Notes: a model not told the origin generated them from the letters alone. A stretch of DNA of 30,419 bases from an uncultured Eubacteriales bacterium (GCA_934567745.1 CAKTJM010000005.1:1-30419); one strand, 5' to 3'. Numbered from the stretch's first letter, positions 23,991-30,419 are shown. Made by a program: numbers and translations.

Positions 23991-24470
23991 TCATCGATCA
24001 GGATCATCGACGGACTGTGTCAGTGTGAGCGCCCCGGCGATCGGCCCGCCCTCCTGGGTCGCCTCGACTCGGAGGATGTAGGAACCGGATGCCGCGTCCT
24101 CTGCGTAGTAGGTCTCGCTGGCCTGCGCCCCGCCATCGACCCGCAGCAGGATGACGCTGCCATAATCGTCCGAAGGTGAGATCGTCCCATCTGCTTCGAG
24201 CCGCAGCAGGATGACTGTGACCCATTGGTCCGTGAGGTTGTGGAACTGGACACGAAGGTAGTTCCCTCCGGAGGGGTCGGGCTGGAACACCTCGTCCTGA
24301 TATGAACTGGAGGACGGATCTGTGCCCTCCTGGAGCCAGAACCAGGTCCCCAGCGTGGAATGGATCGCGTCATCGAATAGGACGACAGGGTCCGCTTTCT
24401 CCGTGGAGCAGGCACATAACGCGCACAGGCATAGGACCAGAGACAGCGCCAATGCGAGCTTTTTCTTCAT
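23991..24470 (-). CDS. Lipoprotein of the shared-domain family (second locus)
   Basis: A 159-aa lipoprotein. The signal peptide KKKLALALSLVLCLCALCAC ends in a lipobox-like LCAC. The family domain (about 66-154) has VFQPDPSGGNYLRVQFHN-type sequence, with GNYLR, N-L-T, V-T-V-x-L-L-R, then a longer insert (SPSDDYGSV), GGAQASETYY, SGSYILRVEA, GGPIAG and LTQSVD. The N-terminal Trp motif (TWFWLQEG) is diverged. GAGAGGTAG precedes the ATG. It starts 40 bp after the secreted paralogue on the same strand, so the two form an operon. Confidence 0.82.
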   Translation of the reverse strand: MKKKLALALSLVLCLCALCACSTEKADPVVLFDDAIHSTLGTWFWLQEGTDPSSSSYQDEVFQPDPSGGNYLRVQFHNLTDQWVTVILLRLEADGTISPSDDYGSVILLRVDGGAQASETYYAEDAASGSYILRVEATQEGGPIAGALTLTQSVDDPDR

Positions 24471-24510
24471 GTTGTAGCTACCTCTCTTTCCCTGAAGCTA
24501 TTGAAATGGC

Positions 24511-24984
24511 TTAGAGGGTGACATACTGCGCAACAGAAGCGGTCCCCCGGATAGCGCCACCGGACTGAGTTGCCTCGATGCGCAAGAAATACCGCCCGGT
24601 ATCGGCAGAGTTCTGGAAATAGACCTCGCTGTTTTGCGCGTTTCCGGCGACCGTCATCTGGTCAACGATCCTGTCTGCCCCTAGATCGATTCGATAGAGA
24701 TAAACGGTGACATATTCCGATGTCGTGTTGTTGAACCAAAAACGAATATACTTTCCGTGTTCGGCCTCAGCCGAAATGATACCAGAATCCCACGCACCGC
24801 TGGTACTGGAGACGTTTTGCCGGTATAAGACACTTCGCGGAGAGACAGCGTTCATATCCGACATCGTCGCATCGCCGGCAATCGGGGCTTCCAACGCGCA
24901 AGCGCTCCCACACATCGCACAGATGCCCATGATGAGGGTCAGCCCCAGGCAGAGGAGTTTTTTCATGTTCATTTTCGTTTTCAT
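24511..24984 (-). CDS. Secreted single-domain protein of the shared-domain family (second locus)
   Basis: A 157-aa exported protein. The signal peptide is at about 1-30 (MKTKMNMKKLLCLGL... ending GSACALEAP, probable cleavage after ACA). The domain (about 60-155) has W-D-S, GKYIRFWFNN-x-T, V-T-V-x-L-x-R, QMTVAG, TGRYFLRIEA, GGAIRG and VAQYVT, very close to paralogues 1 and 2 at 4.5-5.5 kb. The ATG at 24984 with GGAGGT just upstream is the start; the longer frame to 25197 is not protein-like. First gene of a minus-strand operon with the lipoprotein gene. Lower GC than its neighbours, especially around 24.6-24.9 kb. Confidence 0.85.
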   Translation of the reverse strand: MKTKMNMKKLLCLGLTLIMGICAMCGSACALEAPIAGDATMSDMNAVSPRSVLYRQNVSSTSGAWDSGIISAEAEHGKYIRFWFNNTTSEYVTVYLYRIDLGADRIVDQMTVAGNAQNSEVYFQNSADTGRYFLRIEATQSGGAIRGTASVAQYVTL

Positions 24985-25176
24985 GTGTATACCTCCTGTC
25001 GTTTCGTTTGAAATCCCTTTGGGCCCCTTGGTCTGCTCCGCGGCGCATACCGTGGGATGTCCCTGTCGTGACAGCTCGTCACTATGGGCCCATCGTACCG
25101 GCTGTTCTGTGATCTGTCGACCGCATCGGGCCGACAAAGGGGGAAACTCTTGGTTGCGGGGGCGTTTTTTGAACAA

Positions 25177-25215
25177 AAAGGAGACCGTCAGGGGCAAGAC
25201 CTGACGATCTCCTTT
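25177..25215 (-). terminator. Terminator of the HAD phosphatase gene
   Basis: A 16-bp stem with one mismatch (25177-25192 with 25200-25215). On the minus strand the stem ends in TTTTTG, giving a good terminator. The plus side ends CTTTGCTCTT. Confidence 0.8.
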
Positions 25216-25248
25216 GCTCTTGGGCCGTCCCTATCGGGGGACGCGATC

Positions 25249-26076
25249 TTATAGATACCGCTCCAGCACCTTCGCCACCCCGTCCTGGTCGCAGGTGTCG
25301 GTGACGATGTCCGCCGCGCGGCGGACGTCCTCGTGTCCGTTGCCCATCGCCACGGACACCCCCGCCAGCCGGAGCATCGGCAGGTCGCTGCGCTCGTCGC
25401 CCGCCGCCAGCACCGCCGCCGGGTCGATCCCCAGCCGTGCCAGCAGCCACGCCAGCCCCGAACCCTTGTCCGCCGAGCCGTCTACGACCTCCAGGTCCCG
25501 CGGCGACGGATGCACGAAGCCGATCTGCGGCACCGCCGCGGCCAGCGCCGCCTGCAAGGCGTCGCGCGTCGCGCCGTCCGGGCCGAGGAAATACAGCTCC
25601 TCCACCGGCAGCGGCTCCGCGCGGAGCAGGTCCGCCGCCGTGCCGGGCAGGACCGTCCGGCTGCTGCGCAGATAACGCTCCATCGCCGTGCCCGCGTGGC
25701 AGCGCATGAGCGTGTCGAAATCCGCCTGCGAGACGTAGGCCATCCCGCCGCGCACGACCTCCCGCAGCCCCGGGAACGGCTCCGCCGCCGCCAGCACCGC
25801 CGCCGCCGTCTCCGGCGGCAGCAGCCGCTCGTGCAGGACCGTGCCCGCCGCCACGTCCGCGACCTTCACGCCGTTGGACGTCACCGCGTACCGCAGGCCC
25901 GGCAGCGTCCGCACCTCCTCCGGCAGGGCCGGACGGCCCGTCACCGGGACGATCCACACGCCCCGCGCCGCCAACGCCGCCAGCACCGCCCGGCAGCGGT
26001 CCGAGACGCGCTTGTCCGTGTCCAGCAGCGTCCCGTCCAGATCCAGCGCCACCAGGCGCAGCTCCTTTCCAACCAT
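25249..26076 (-). CDS. Cof-type HAD-family phosphatase
   Basis: A 275-aa haloacid dehalogenase-type hydrolase, class IIB. Motif I is DLDGTLLDT (12-20, nucleophile D12), motif II PVTGRP, motif III the Lys in SADKGSGL (about 198-205) and motif IV GDERSDLPML (about 219-228). The cap with GFVHPSPRDLEVVDG is typical. Likely substrates are sugar phosphates or phosphorylated cofactors such as PLP or flavins; a link with the nearby pyridoxal kinase is possible but unproven. AGGAGG precedes the ATG at 26076, and upstream frame to 26196 is rejected. Confidence 0.9.
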   Translation of the reverse strand: MVGKELRLVALDLDGTLLDTDKRVSDRCRAVLAALAARGVWIVPVTGRPALPEEVRTLPGLRYAVTSNGVKVADVAAGTVLHERLLPPETAAAVLAAAEPFPGLREVVRGGMAYVSQADFDTLMRCHAGTAMERYLRSSRTVLPGTAADLLRAEPLPVEELYFLGPDGATRDALQAALAAAVPQIGFVHPSPRDLEVVDGSADKGSGLAWLLARLGIDPAAVLAAGDERSDLPMLRLAGVSVAMGNGHEDVRRAADIVTDTCDQDGVAKVLERYL

Positions 26077-26154
26077 CTCGACCGCCTCCTGTTCCTTGTT
26101 CCTCCCATCATACCACAGTTCGACCGATCCCGCCACCCCTCTCCTGCGCCGCCC

Positions 26155-26183
26155 TTGCGCCGGGGCCGGGGCTGTGGTACACT
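26155..26183 (+). promoter_or_regulatory. Promoter of the RlmI-like methyltransferase gene
   Basis: -35 TTGCGC (26155-26160), 17 bp, -10 TACACT (26178-26183). Confidence 0.55.
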
Positions 26184-26218
26184 GGAAGGACATCATAAGG
26201 AATCGAGGTCTCCGTCCT

Positions 26219-27442
26219 ATGTCCGACCGTCCCTATCCCTCCCTCACCGTCAACGAGAAGGCCGAGCGCGCCCTGCGCGCCGGGCATCCCTGGGTCTACG
26301 CCGCCGAATGCAGCGCGCCAGACCGCCCCTGCGAGAACGGGGCCATCATCGACGTGCTCAGCCGCAAGGGCCGCTGGCTCGGGGCCGGGCTGTACAACGA
26401 CCGGTCCAAGATCCTCGTCCGCGTCCTCTCCCGGAACACGAACGACCGGTTCGACGAGGGCTTCTGGCGCCGCCGCGTCCAGTACGCCGTCGATTACCGC
26501 CGGACCGTCATGGGGCCGGACTTCGATGCCTGCCGCCTCATCTTCGGCGAGGCGGACGGCTTCCCTGGCCTGACCGTGGACCGCTTCGGGGACATCCTCG
26601 TCACCGAGGTCCTCTCCCTCGGCATCGAGCAGCGGAAGGACCTCATCTATCGCGCCCTCGTGGAGACTCTCGCCGGGCTGGGCGTGACCGTCCGCGCCCT
26701 CTACGAGCGCAACGAGGCCGCCCTGCGCGAGAAGGAGGGGATGGAGCGCACGAAGGGGCCCTACCCGCTCCCCGGCCTCGCCACGGACCTGGACGGCCAC
26801 GTGCTCCTCACGGAGAACGGCATCGTCTACGACGTGGACTACATCGAGGGCCAGAAGACCGGCTTCTTCCTCGACCAAAAGTACAACCGCCGCGCCGCCG
26901 CGGCCCTCGCGCCGGGGCGGCGGGTCCTCGACTGCTGTACCCATACGGGGGCCTTCGCCCTCAACTGCGCCAAGGCCGGGGCCGCGCACGTGACGGCGGT
27001 GGACGTCTCCGCCCAGGCCGTCGCCGCCGCGAAGGCCAACGCTGAGCGGAACGGGCTGGGGAACGTCTCGGTCGTCCAGGCGGACGTCTTCGACCTGCTC
27101 AGCGGCCTGGTCCGGGAGAAGCAGCGGCCCTACGACTTCATCATCCTCGACCCGCCCGCCTTCACCAAGAGCAGCAGCACGGTGCAGAGCGCCTTCCGGG
27201 GGTATAAGGAGATCAACCTGCGCGCGATGAAGCTCCTGCCGCGCGGGGGCTATCTCGCGACGTGCTCGTGCTCGCACTTCATGACGCCGGGACTGTTCAC
27301 GAAGATGCTGCGCGAGGCGGCCTGGGACGCGCAGGTCTCCCTGCGGCAGATCGAGGAGCGCCGCCAGGCCCCGGACCACCCGATCCTCTGGGGCGTGCCG
27401 GAGACGGAGTACCTGAAGTTCTTCCTGTTCCAGATCGTGTGA
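26219..27442 (+). CDS. Class I rRNA (cytosine-C5) methyltransferase, RlmI-like
   Basis: A SAM-dependent RNA methyltransferase of the RlmI/RlmKL-PUA type, 407 aa. The N-terminal PUA-like domain (about 8-80) starts VNEKAERALRAGHPWVYAAE. A linker region with GQKTGFFLDQ (211-220) precedes the Rossmann core: motif I VLDCCTHTGAF (236-246), VDVSAQAV, motif IV LDPPAF (310-315) and the CSCSH block (349-353) whose Cys may be catalytic. The target is probably a cytosine in 23S rRNA (inference from the family). The ATG at 26219 is chosen because the PUA domain begins there; the ribosome-binding site is weak. Longer upstream frames pass through the HAD gene antisense. Confidence 0.9.
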   Translation: MSDRPYPSLTVNEKAERALRAGHPWVYAAECSAPDRPCENGAIIDVLSRKGRWLGAGLYNDRSKILVRVLSRNTNDRFDEGFWRRRVQYAVDYRRTVMGPDFDACRLIFGEADGFPGLTVDRFGDILVTEVLSLGIEQRKDLIYRALVETLAGLGVTVRALYERNEAALREKEGMERTKGPYPLPGLATDLDGHVLLTENGIVYDVDYIEGQKTGFFLDQKYNRRAAAALAPGRRVLDCCTHTGAFALNCAKAGAAHVTAVDVSAQAVAAAKANAERNGLGNVSVVQADVFDLLSGLVREKQRPYDFIILDPPAFTKSSSTVQSAFRGYKEINLRAMKLLPRGGYLATCSCSHFMTPGLFTKMLREAAWDAQVSLRQIEERRQAPDHPILWGVPETEYLKFFLFQIV

Positions 27443-27449
27443 GGGGGTC

Positions 27450-27478
27450 TTGCGCGTCCCGTCGAAATATGCTATGCT
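27450..27478 (+). promoter_or_regulatory. Toxin mRNA promoter, copy 2
   Basis: -35 TTGCGC (27450-27455), 17 bp, extended -10 TGCTATGCT with hexamer TATGCT at 27473-27478. Begins only 8 bp after the stop codon of the methyltransferase gene. Confidence 0.7.
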
Positions 27479-27520
27479 GAGCGCAAGGTCATACGATGGC
27501 CGGTTGGGCCCGTCAGCAAA

Positions 27521-27547
27521 ATGGTGGTTGGCTCTCTTCTTACTTAA
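27521..27547 (+). CDS. Possible 8-residue leader peptide MVVGSLLT
   Basis: ATG at 27521 to TAA at 27547. The equivalent segment of copy 1 reads MVVDSLLT but runs on in frame into the toxin. There is no clear ribosome-binding site, so translation is uncertain. The segment could instead be conserved for RNA reasons. Confidence 0.25.
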   Translation: MVVGSLLT

Positions 27548-27550
27548 CGG

Positions 27551-27599
27551 TAGAGGAGGGAGCAGCTGTTCTCCCTTCTCATACGGAAGGGGGTGGGCA
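27551..27599 (+). promoter_or_regulatory. Structured toxin leader with anti-ribosome-binding-site block, copy 2
   Basis: GAGGAGGGAG and CTCCC-TTCTC can form a hairpin; the same pyrimidine block could pair with the toxin ribosome-binding site GGAAGGGGG. Matches the layout in copy 1. Confidence 0.5.
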
Positions 27600-27749
27600 A
27601 TGAGCCTTTATGAGATCGCGAGCCTGGTCTTCCAGGCGGCAACGCTCCTCATAGGTATCCTTGCCCTCTGCGAAAGCAGAAAAAATGACCGCCAGGTCGC
27701 TGCCCCTGACGGTCAGTGTTCCTTAAGGAACATATCTTGTAAACGTTAG
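27600..27749 (+). CDS. Small holin-like type I toxin, 49 aa (copy 2)
   Basis: MSLYEIASLVFQAATLLI then a hydrophobic stretch and CESRKNDRQ. The membrane part matches copy 1. Because the A-run here has six A rather than seven, the frame continues through the antisense-terminator sequence and adds about 20 residues (ending ISCKR). GGAAGGGGG precedes the ATG. The extended frame back to 27450 would start before the promoter and is rejected. Likely a membrane-acting toxin controlled by the antisense RNA below (inference). Confidence 0.75.
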   Translation: MSLYEIASLVFQAATLLIGILALCESRKNDRQVAAPDGQCSLRNISCKR

Positions 27750-27778
27750 AGAGCCGACCATCACTGCCGGTCCCTTCT
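27680..27778 (-). ncRNA. Antisense antitoxin RNA, copy 2 (about 99 nt)
   Basis: Transcribed from the promoter at 27785-27813 and ending at the terminator stem CCTGACGGTCA/TGACCGCCAGG (27705-27715 with 27686-27696), followed on the minus strand by six T. Complementary to the 3' half of the toxin gene and its 3' end. An internal TTCCTTAAGGAA palindrome replaces the CGTTCC hairpin of copy 1, so the two antitoxin loops differ. Confidence 0.75.
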
Positions 27779-27784
27779 GACCCT

Positions 27785-27813
27785 AGTATATCCTTCCCGG
27801 CCCGCCCTGTCAA
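27785..27813 (-). promoter_or_regulatory. Strong sigma-A promoter of the antisense RNA (copy 2)
   Basis: On the minus strand, perfect -35 TTGACA (27808-27813), 17 bp, -10 TATACT (27785-27790). Confidence 0.85.
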
Positions 27814-27831
27814 GGGGCGGGCCGTGGTTTT
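27799..27831 (+). terminator. Toxin mRNA terminator overlapping the antisense -35 box (copy 2)
   Basis: GGCCCGCCC and GGGCGGGCC form a 9-bp stem; the loop contains the complement of TTGACA. On the plus strand GTGGTTTT follows. Same design as copy 1. Confidence 0.75.
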
Positions 27832-27852
27832 CCTGTCCAGAGCATTTCCCTC

Positions 27853-27881
27853 TTGACGAGTGCAGTCTAATGTGTTAGACT
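27853..27881 (+). promoter_or_regulatory. Promoter of the blaI-blaR1-like operon
   Basis: -35 TTGACG (27853-27858), 17 bp, -10 TAGACT (27876-27881). The -10 lies inside the first operator. Confidence 0.65.
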
Positions 27882-27903
27882 ACGGCTGTCTAAACGAATA
27901 GAC
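27865..27903. promoter_or_regulatory. Double operator for the BlaI-type repressor
   Basis: Two dyads with the same half-site: GTCTAATGTGTTAGAC (27865-27880, perfect) and GTCTAAACGAATAGAC (27888-27903, nearly perfect). Spacing is 23 bp centre to centre, about two helical turns. Placement over the -10 and leader fits autorepression. Confidence 0.75.
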
Positions 27904-27916
27904 TGGAGGGATCGAC

Positions 27917-28282
27917 ATGCAAGATCAAGCACTGTCCAACGCTGACCGCAAGCTCCTGGACCTCGTCTGGGCCGCGCAGCCCGTCTCCTCGCCGGAGCTG
28001 TGCCGCCGCGCGGAGCAGGCGCTCGGCTGGAAGCGCACGACCACCTACACCGTCCTCAAGCGCCTGATCGGCAAGGGCTACCTCAAGAACGAGGACGCCA
28101 CCGTCACCGCTCTCGTCCCACGGGAGGAGGTCCAGGAGGCCGACGGCCAGGCCGTCCTCTCCCGGTCCTTCGGCGGCTCGCTGCCATCCTTCCTCGCGGC
28201 CTTCCTGCGCAGCGGGTCGGTCAGCGACCAGGAGGCCGCCGAGCTGGAGCGGATGCTCGCCGATTACCGCCAGGGACACTGA
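27917..28282 (+). CDS. BlaI/MecI-family transcriptional repressor
   Basis: A 121-aa winged-helix repressor, cytosolic, acting as a dimer. LSNADRKLLDLVWAAQPVSSPELCRRA and GWKRTTTYTVLKRLIGKGYLKNE (about 38-60) match the BlaI/MecI DNA-binding domain. The C-terminal part (about 75-121) should form the dimerisation helices and the site that is cut when the partner sensor is activated. GGAGGG precedes the ATG. The membrane sensor gene starts 15 bp after its stop, and a double operator lies upstream, so the pair is self-regulated. The controlled target outside the pair is not in this window. Confidence 0.92.
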   Translation: MQDQALSNADRKLLDLVWAAQPVSSPELCRRAEQALGWKRTTTYTVLKRLIGKGYLKNEDATVTALVPREEVQEADGQAVLSRSFGGSLPSFLAAFLRSGSVSDQEAAELERMLADYRQGH

Positions 28283-28297
28283 CCGAAAGGAGCCGAT

Positions 28298-30226
28298 ATG
28301 GAACAGTTCTGCCACACCCTCTTGACCATGGACCTCTCCGCGGCGACCGCGGCCGTCGTGGTCCTCCTGGTGCGGCTGGCGTTGAAGAAGGCCCCGCGCT
28401 GGCTCACCTGTCTGCTGTATCTCGCCGTCCTCTTCCGCATGGTCTGCCCCGTGGGGCTCCCCGCACCGGTGAGCCTGATGCCGCAGGCCGTCCCGCAGGT
28501 CACCCAGATCGTCCTGCCCCCCGCACCGGTGACGCAGGACGCCGTGGGGCAGGCCCCGGCGGAGTCGGCCACGCGCCCGGCCGCATCCGCTGCACCTGCC
28601 GCCGCTGCGGCGGAGGAGGCCCCGGCCGCGTTCGACTGGCCACGCGCCGTGACCGCCGTCTGGGCCATCGGGACCGCCGCCGTTCTCCTGCACGCCGGGC
28701 TCTCCTACCTCCGGCTCCGACGCCGGGTCGCGGACGCCGTGCGGGTCGAGGAGGGCGTCTATGAGACCGACGCGATCGACACGCCCTTCCTCTGCGGGAT
28801 CCTGCGCCCGCGGATCTATCTGCCCGTCGGCCTGTCCGAGCCGGACCGGCGGTACGTCCTCCTGCACGAGCGCGCCCATCTGGCCCGCTTCGACCATGTG
28901 ACGAAGCCGCTGGCCTATCTGGCCCTCGCGGTCCACTGGTTCGACCCGATCCTGTGGCTGACCTACCGGACCTATTGCCGGGACGTGGAGACGGCCTGCG
29001 ACCAGCGGGTCGTCCGGCGCTTCGACCGGGCGGACACCGCCGGGTACGGTGCGGCGCTCCTCCACCTCGGCCGCCGGACGCCCCTGCCCGCCGGTGGCCC
29101 GCTGGCCTTCGGCGAGGGCGACACCGGGCGGCGGATCGCCGAGGTGCTGCGGTACAAGCGGCCGATCGTCTGGATGCTGGTCCTCGCCGCGGCGGTGGTC
29201 GCGGTGGTCGTGGGCCTGCTGGCGGCGGACCCGACCGAGCGGCACGGGCCGCAGCTCCAGGGCGCGCCCATCGCCCAGGCGTGGGCCATCGGGAGCTACG
29301 ACGTCGCCGCTCTGCCGGACGACCTGCGCGACGACCTGGTGAAGATCCTGAAGCCCGCGGTCGGGGCCACGCAGGCGAGCGCCCGCCTGTCCGAGCTGGG
29401 CCAGGGCGAGGGGCCCGTCGTCCGCCTGACCACGGAGGCGGGCACGACCGTCTACTATCTTGCCCGCACGGCGGCGGGAGCGTATCAGCTCGCCCGGAGC
29501 GACCGGGACTCCTACGCGGACCCGGAGCTGCACCTCCTCGCCCTCGCCGACGGGACCGCCGAGGCGCTCGACGGCTGGTTCGTCTCGCTGGACGACTATC
29601 TCCGGGTCGGCCGGGCCGATGCGTTCTATGACGGCGGGAAGCTCCCTTACATCGGGGACAACAGCGCCGTCGTGGACCTCCTCCAGCGCCTGACCGCCGA
29701 CAGTCCGGCCCTCGCGGACCGCACCTGGACGGCTCAGCTCCAGACGACGACGGAGCCGTATGGCGTGACGATCGTCCTGGTCGAGGGCGCGCCCTTCCCG
29801 GGCGGCGAGGCGCAGTTCGGGGCCTACTGCGACGCGGTCGGCCGGGCGTTCCTGGCCCTCGTGGCAAACGCCGGGACCGTCACCTGGACCTGCGGCGACT
29901 GGTCCACCACCGTCGCCTACGATCCGGCCGAGACGCCGGACCTGAAGACGATCGACCGGGATGGGTTCCGCGCGCTGTACGCCGAGATGAAGGCGGCCGA
30001 GGCCGTCTGTGCCGCCCAGGCGGGGGAGAGCAGCACCGAGTACGTCTTCGATCGGGTGCTGTTCGCCGCGCCGTCCCAGGGGCTGGAGCCGGAGCAGACC
30101 AGCGGCTCGGTCACGCTCACCGGGCAGGAGCTGACCGTCTCGCTCTCCCGACCCGAGGGCACCATGCCCACCTGGGCGCGACCCTGGCCGGGACGGGGAC
30201 TGTCCCCGGCGGGGCGCAAAAGATGA
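28298..30226 (+). pseudogene. BlaR1-type M56 membrane metallopeptidase with DUF4825-like extracellular part, 3' frameshifted
   Basis: Membrane sensor-protease partner of the BlaI-type repressor. Membrane helices at about 13-29, 36-53, 117-138 and 289-310. The zinc site is H190-E191-x-x-H194 (HERAH), with the third ligand probably E221 (ETACD). The extracellular part contains LPYIGDNSAVVDLLQRL and TTEPYGVTIVLVEG, which resemble DUF4825, in place of a penicillin-binding domain, so the signal is probably not a beta-lactam. The frame stops at 30226 with an unrelated tail, but from about 30157 another frame continues (HHAHLGATLAG, GEVQLQFRQDAS, YRTSEGGEYRLYGDG) up to the repeat at 30345; one extra G near 30155-30160 would join them. 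GAAAGGAG precedes the ATG. Confidence 0.8.
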
Positions 30227-30344
30227 TCGCGCCCTCCGGCGAGGTCCAGCTCCAGTTCCGGCAGGATGCCAGCGCGCCCTATGACTGCCTCAGCTACCGG
30301 ACCTCCGAGGGCGGCGAGTACCGGCTCTACGGGGACGGGCCGCA

Positions 30345-30419
30345 GCGTGTCAAAAAAGCCTCGCAGAGTTTCGCGCTCGGAAGCGCGAAATAAGATCAAA
30401 TCATTTTCTCCGGTGACAT
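30345..30419. repeat. Dispersed modular repeat, short copy cut by the window end
   Basis: Shares the block CAGCGTGTCAAAAAAGCC plus TCGCAG and the TCATTTTCTCCGG block with 16087-16242, but lacks the central 60 bases. The middle hairpin here is TTTCGCGCT-CGGA-AGCGCGAAA (30369-30390). It sits where the restored blaR1-like frame would end. Confidence 0.8.

Larger units (their letters stand above)
27450..27833. repeat. Toxin-antitoxin module, copy 2 of an inverted pair
   Basis: About 384 bp, homologous to 21745-22127 in opposite orientation. It contains toxin promoter, structured leader, toxin gene, antisense RNA and their terminators. Confidence 0.85.

Noticed and set aside
27450..27749. 99-aa protein containing the toxin
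   Set aside because: The frame begins at the toxin promoter, before the predicted transcription start, so only the inner ATG at 27600 is usable.
1..30419. CRISPR array, insertion sequence or prophage
   Set aside because: No regularly spaced repeats, transposase, integrase or phage structural genes were found; the repeats present are palindromic intergenic elements and the toxin modules.

Overview
The window is a high-GC, low-palindrome-free chromosomal segment of a Firmicute. The gene order gdpP-rplI-dnaB-tilS-hpt-ftsH, an archaeal-type (type 3) ProS, strong AGGAGG ribosome-binding sites, TTG starts and classical sigma-A promoters all fit a gut member of the Oscillospiraceae/Clostridia. The genus cannot be named from sequence alone. 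No phage, insertion sequence or CRISPR array is visible.

Layout. 1-2.5 kb: a 5'-truncated LTA-synthase-like membrane sulfatase and an unknown cytosolic protein. 2.6-3.6 kb: a remnant in which an ECF sigma N-terminus is fused to the C-terminal part of what looks like its DUF4179-type anti-sigma partner, followed by a repeat-bearing intergenic region. 3.6-7.1 kb: an XRE-type DNA-binding protein with one membrane segment, then four secreted proteins or lipoproteins that share one beta-rich domain, then a nitrilase (7.1-7.9 kb). 8.0-15.9 kb (minus strand): the housekeeping operon gdpP-rplI-dnaB-tilS-hpt-ftsH, with a TTG start and probable 3' frameshift in gdpP. 15.9-18.4 kb: a cluster of palindromic repeats, a beta-carbonic anhydrase, a decayed AlbA_2/HATPase gene and tRNA-Gly(CCC). 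18.5-21.7 kb: a small lipoprotein, rubrerythrin, an unknown protein and proS. 21.7-27.8 kb: a segment bounded by two inverted copies of a roughly 384-bp type I toxin-antitoxin module. It contains pyridoxal kinase, a second locus of the shared-domain family (one lipoprotein, one secreted protein and an XRE-membrane protein carrying the same domain outside the cell), a Cof-type HAD phosphatase and an RlmI-like methyltransferase. 27.9-30.4 kb: a BlaI/BlaR1-type repressor-sensor pair with a clear operator; the sensor gene is frameshifted near its end and runs into a dispersed repeat.

The two most interesting items are as follows. (1) Eight copies of one small extracellular domain occur in seven proteins at two loci, each locus next to an XRE-membrane regulator. 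In one regulator the domain itself forms the extracellular part, which suggests a secreted-ligand or surface-sensing signalling family that I do not recognise as a named system. (2) The paired toxin-antisense RNA modules have complete promoters and terminators, and in both copies the -35 box of the antisense promoter lies inside the loop of the hairpin that would terminate the toxin mRNA. Several genes are decaying (sigma fusion, AlbA_2 pseudogene, blaR1 and gdpP 3' ends), which is worth checking against reads because some could be assembly errors.
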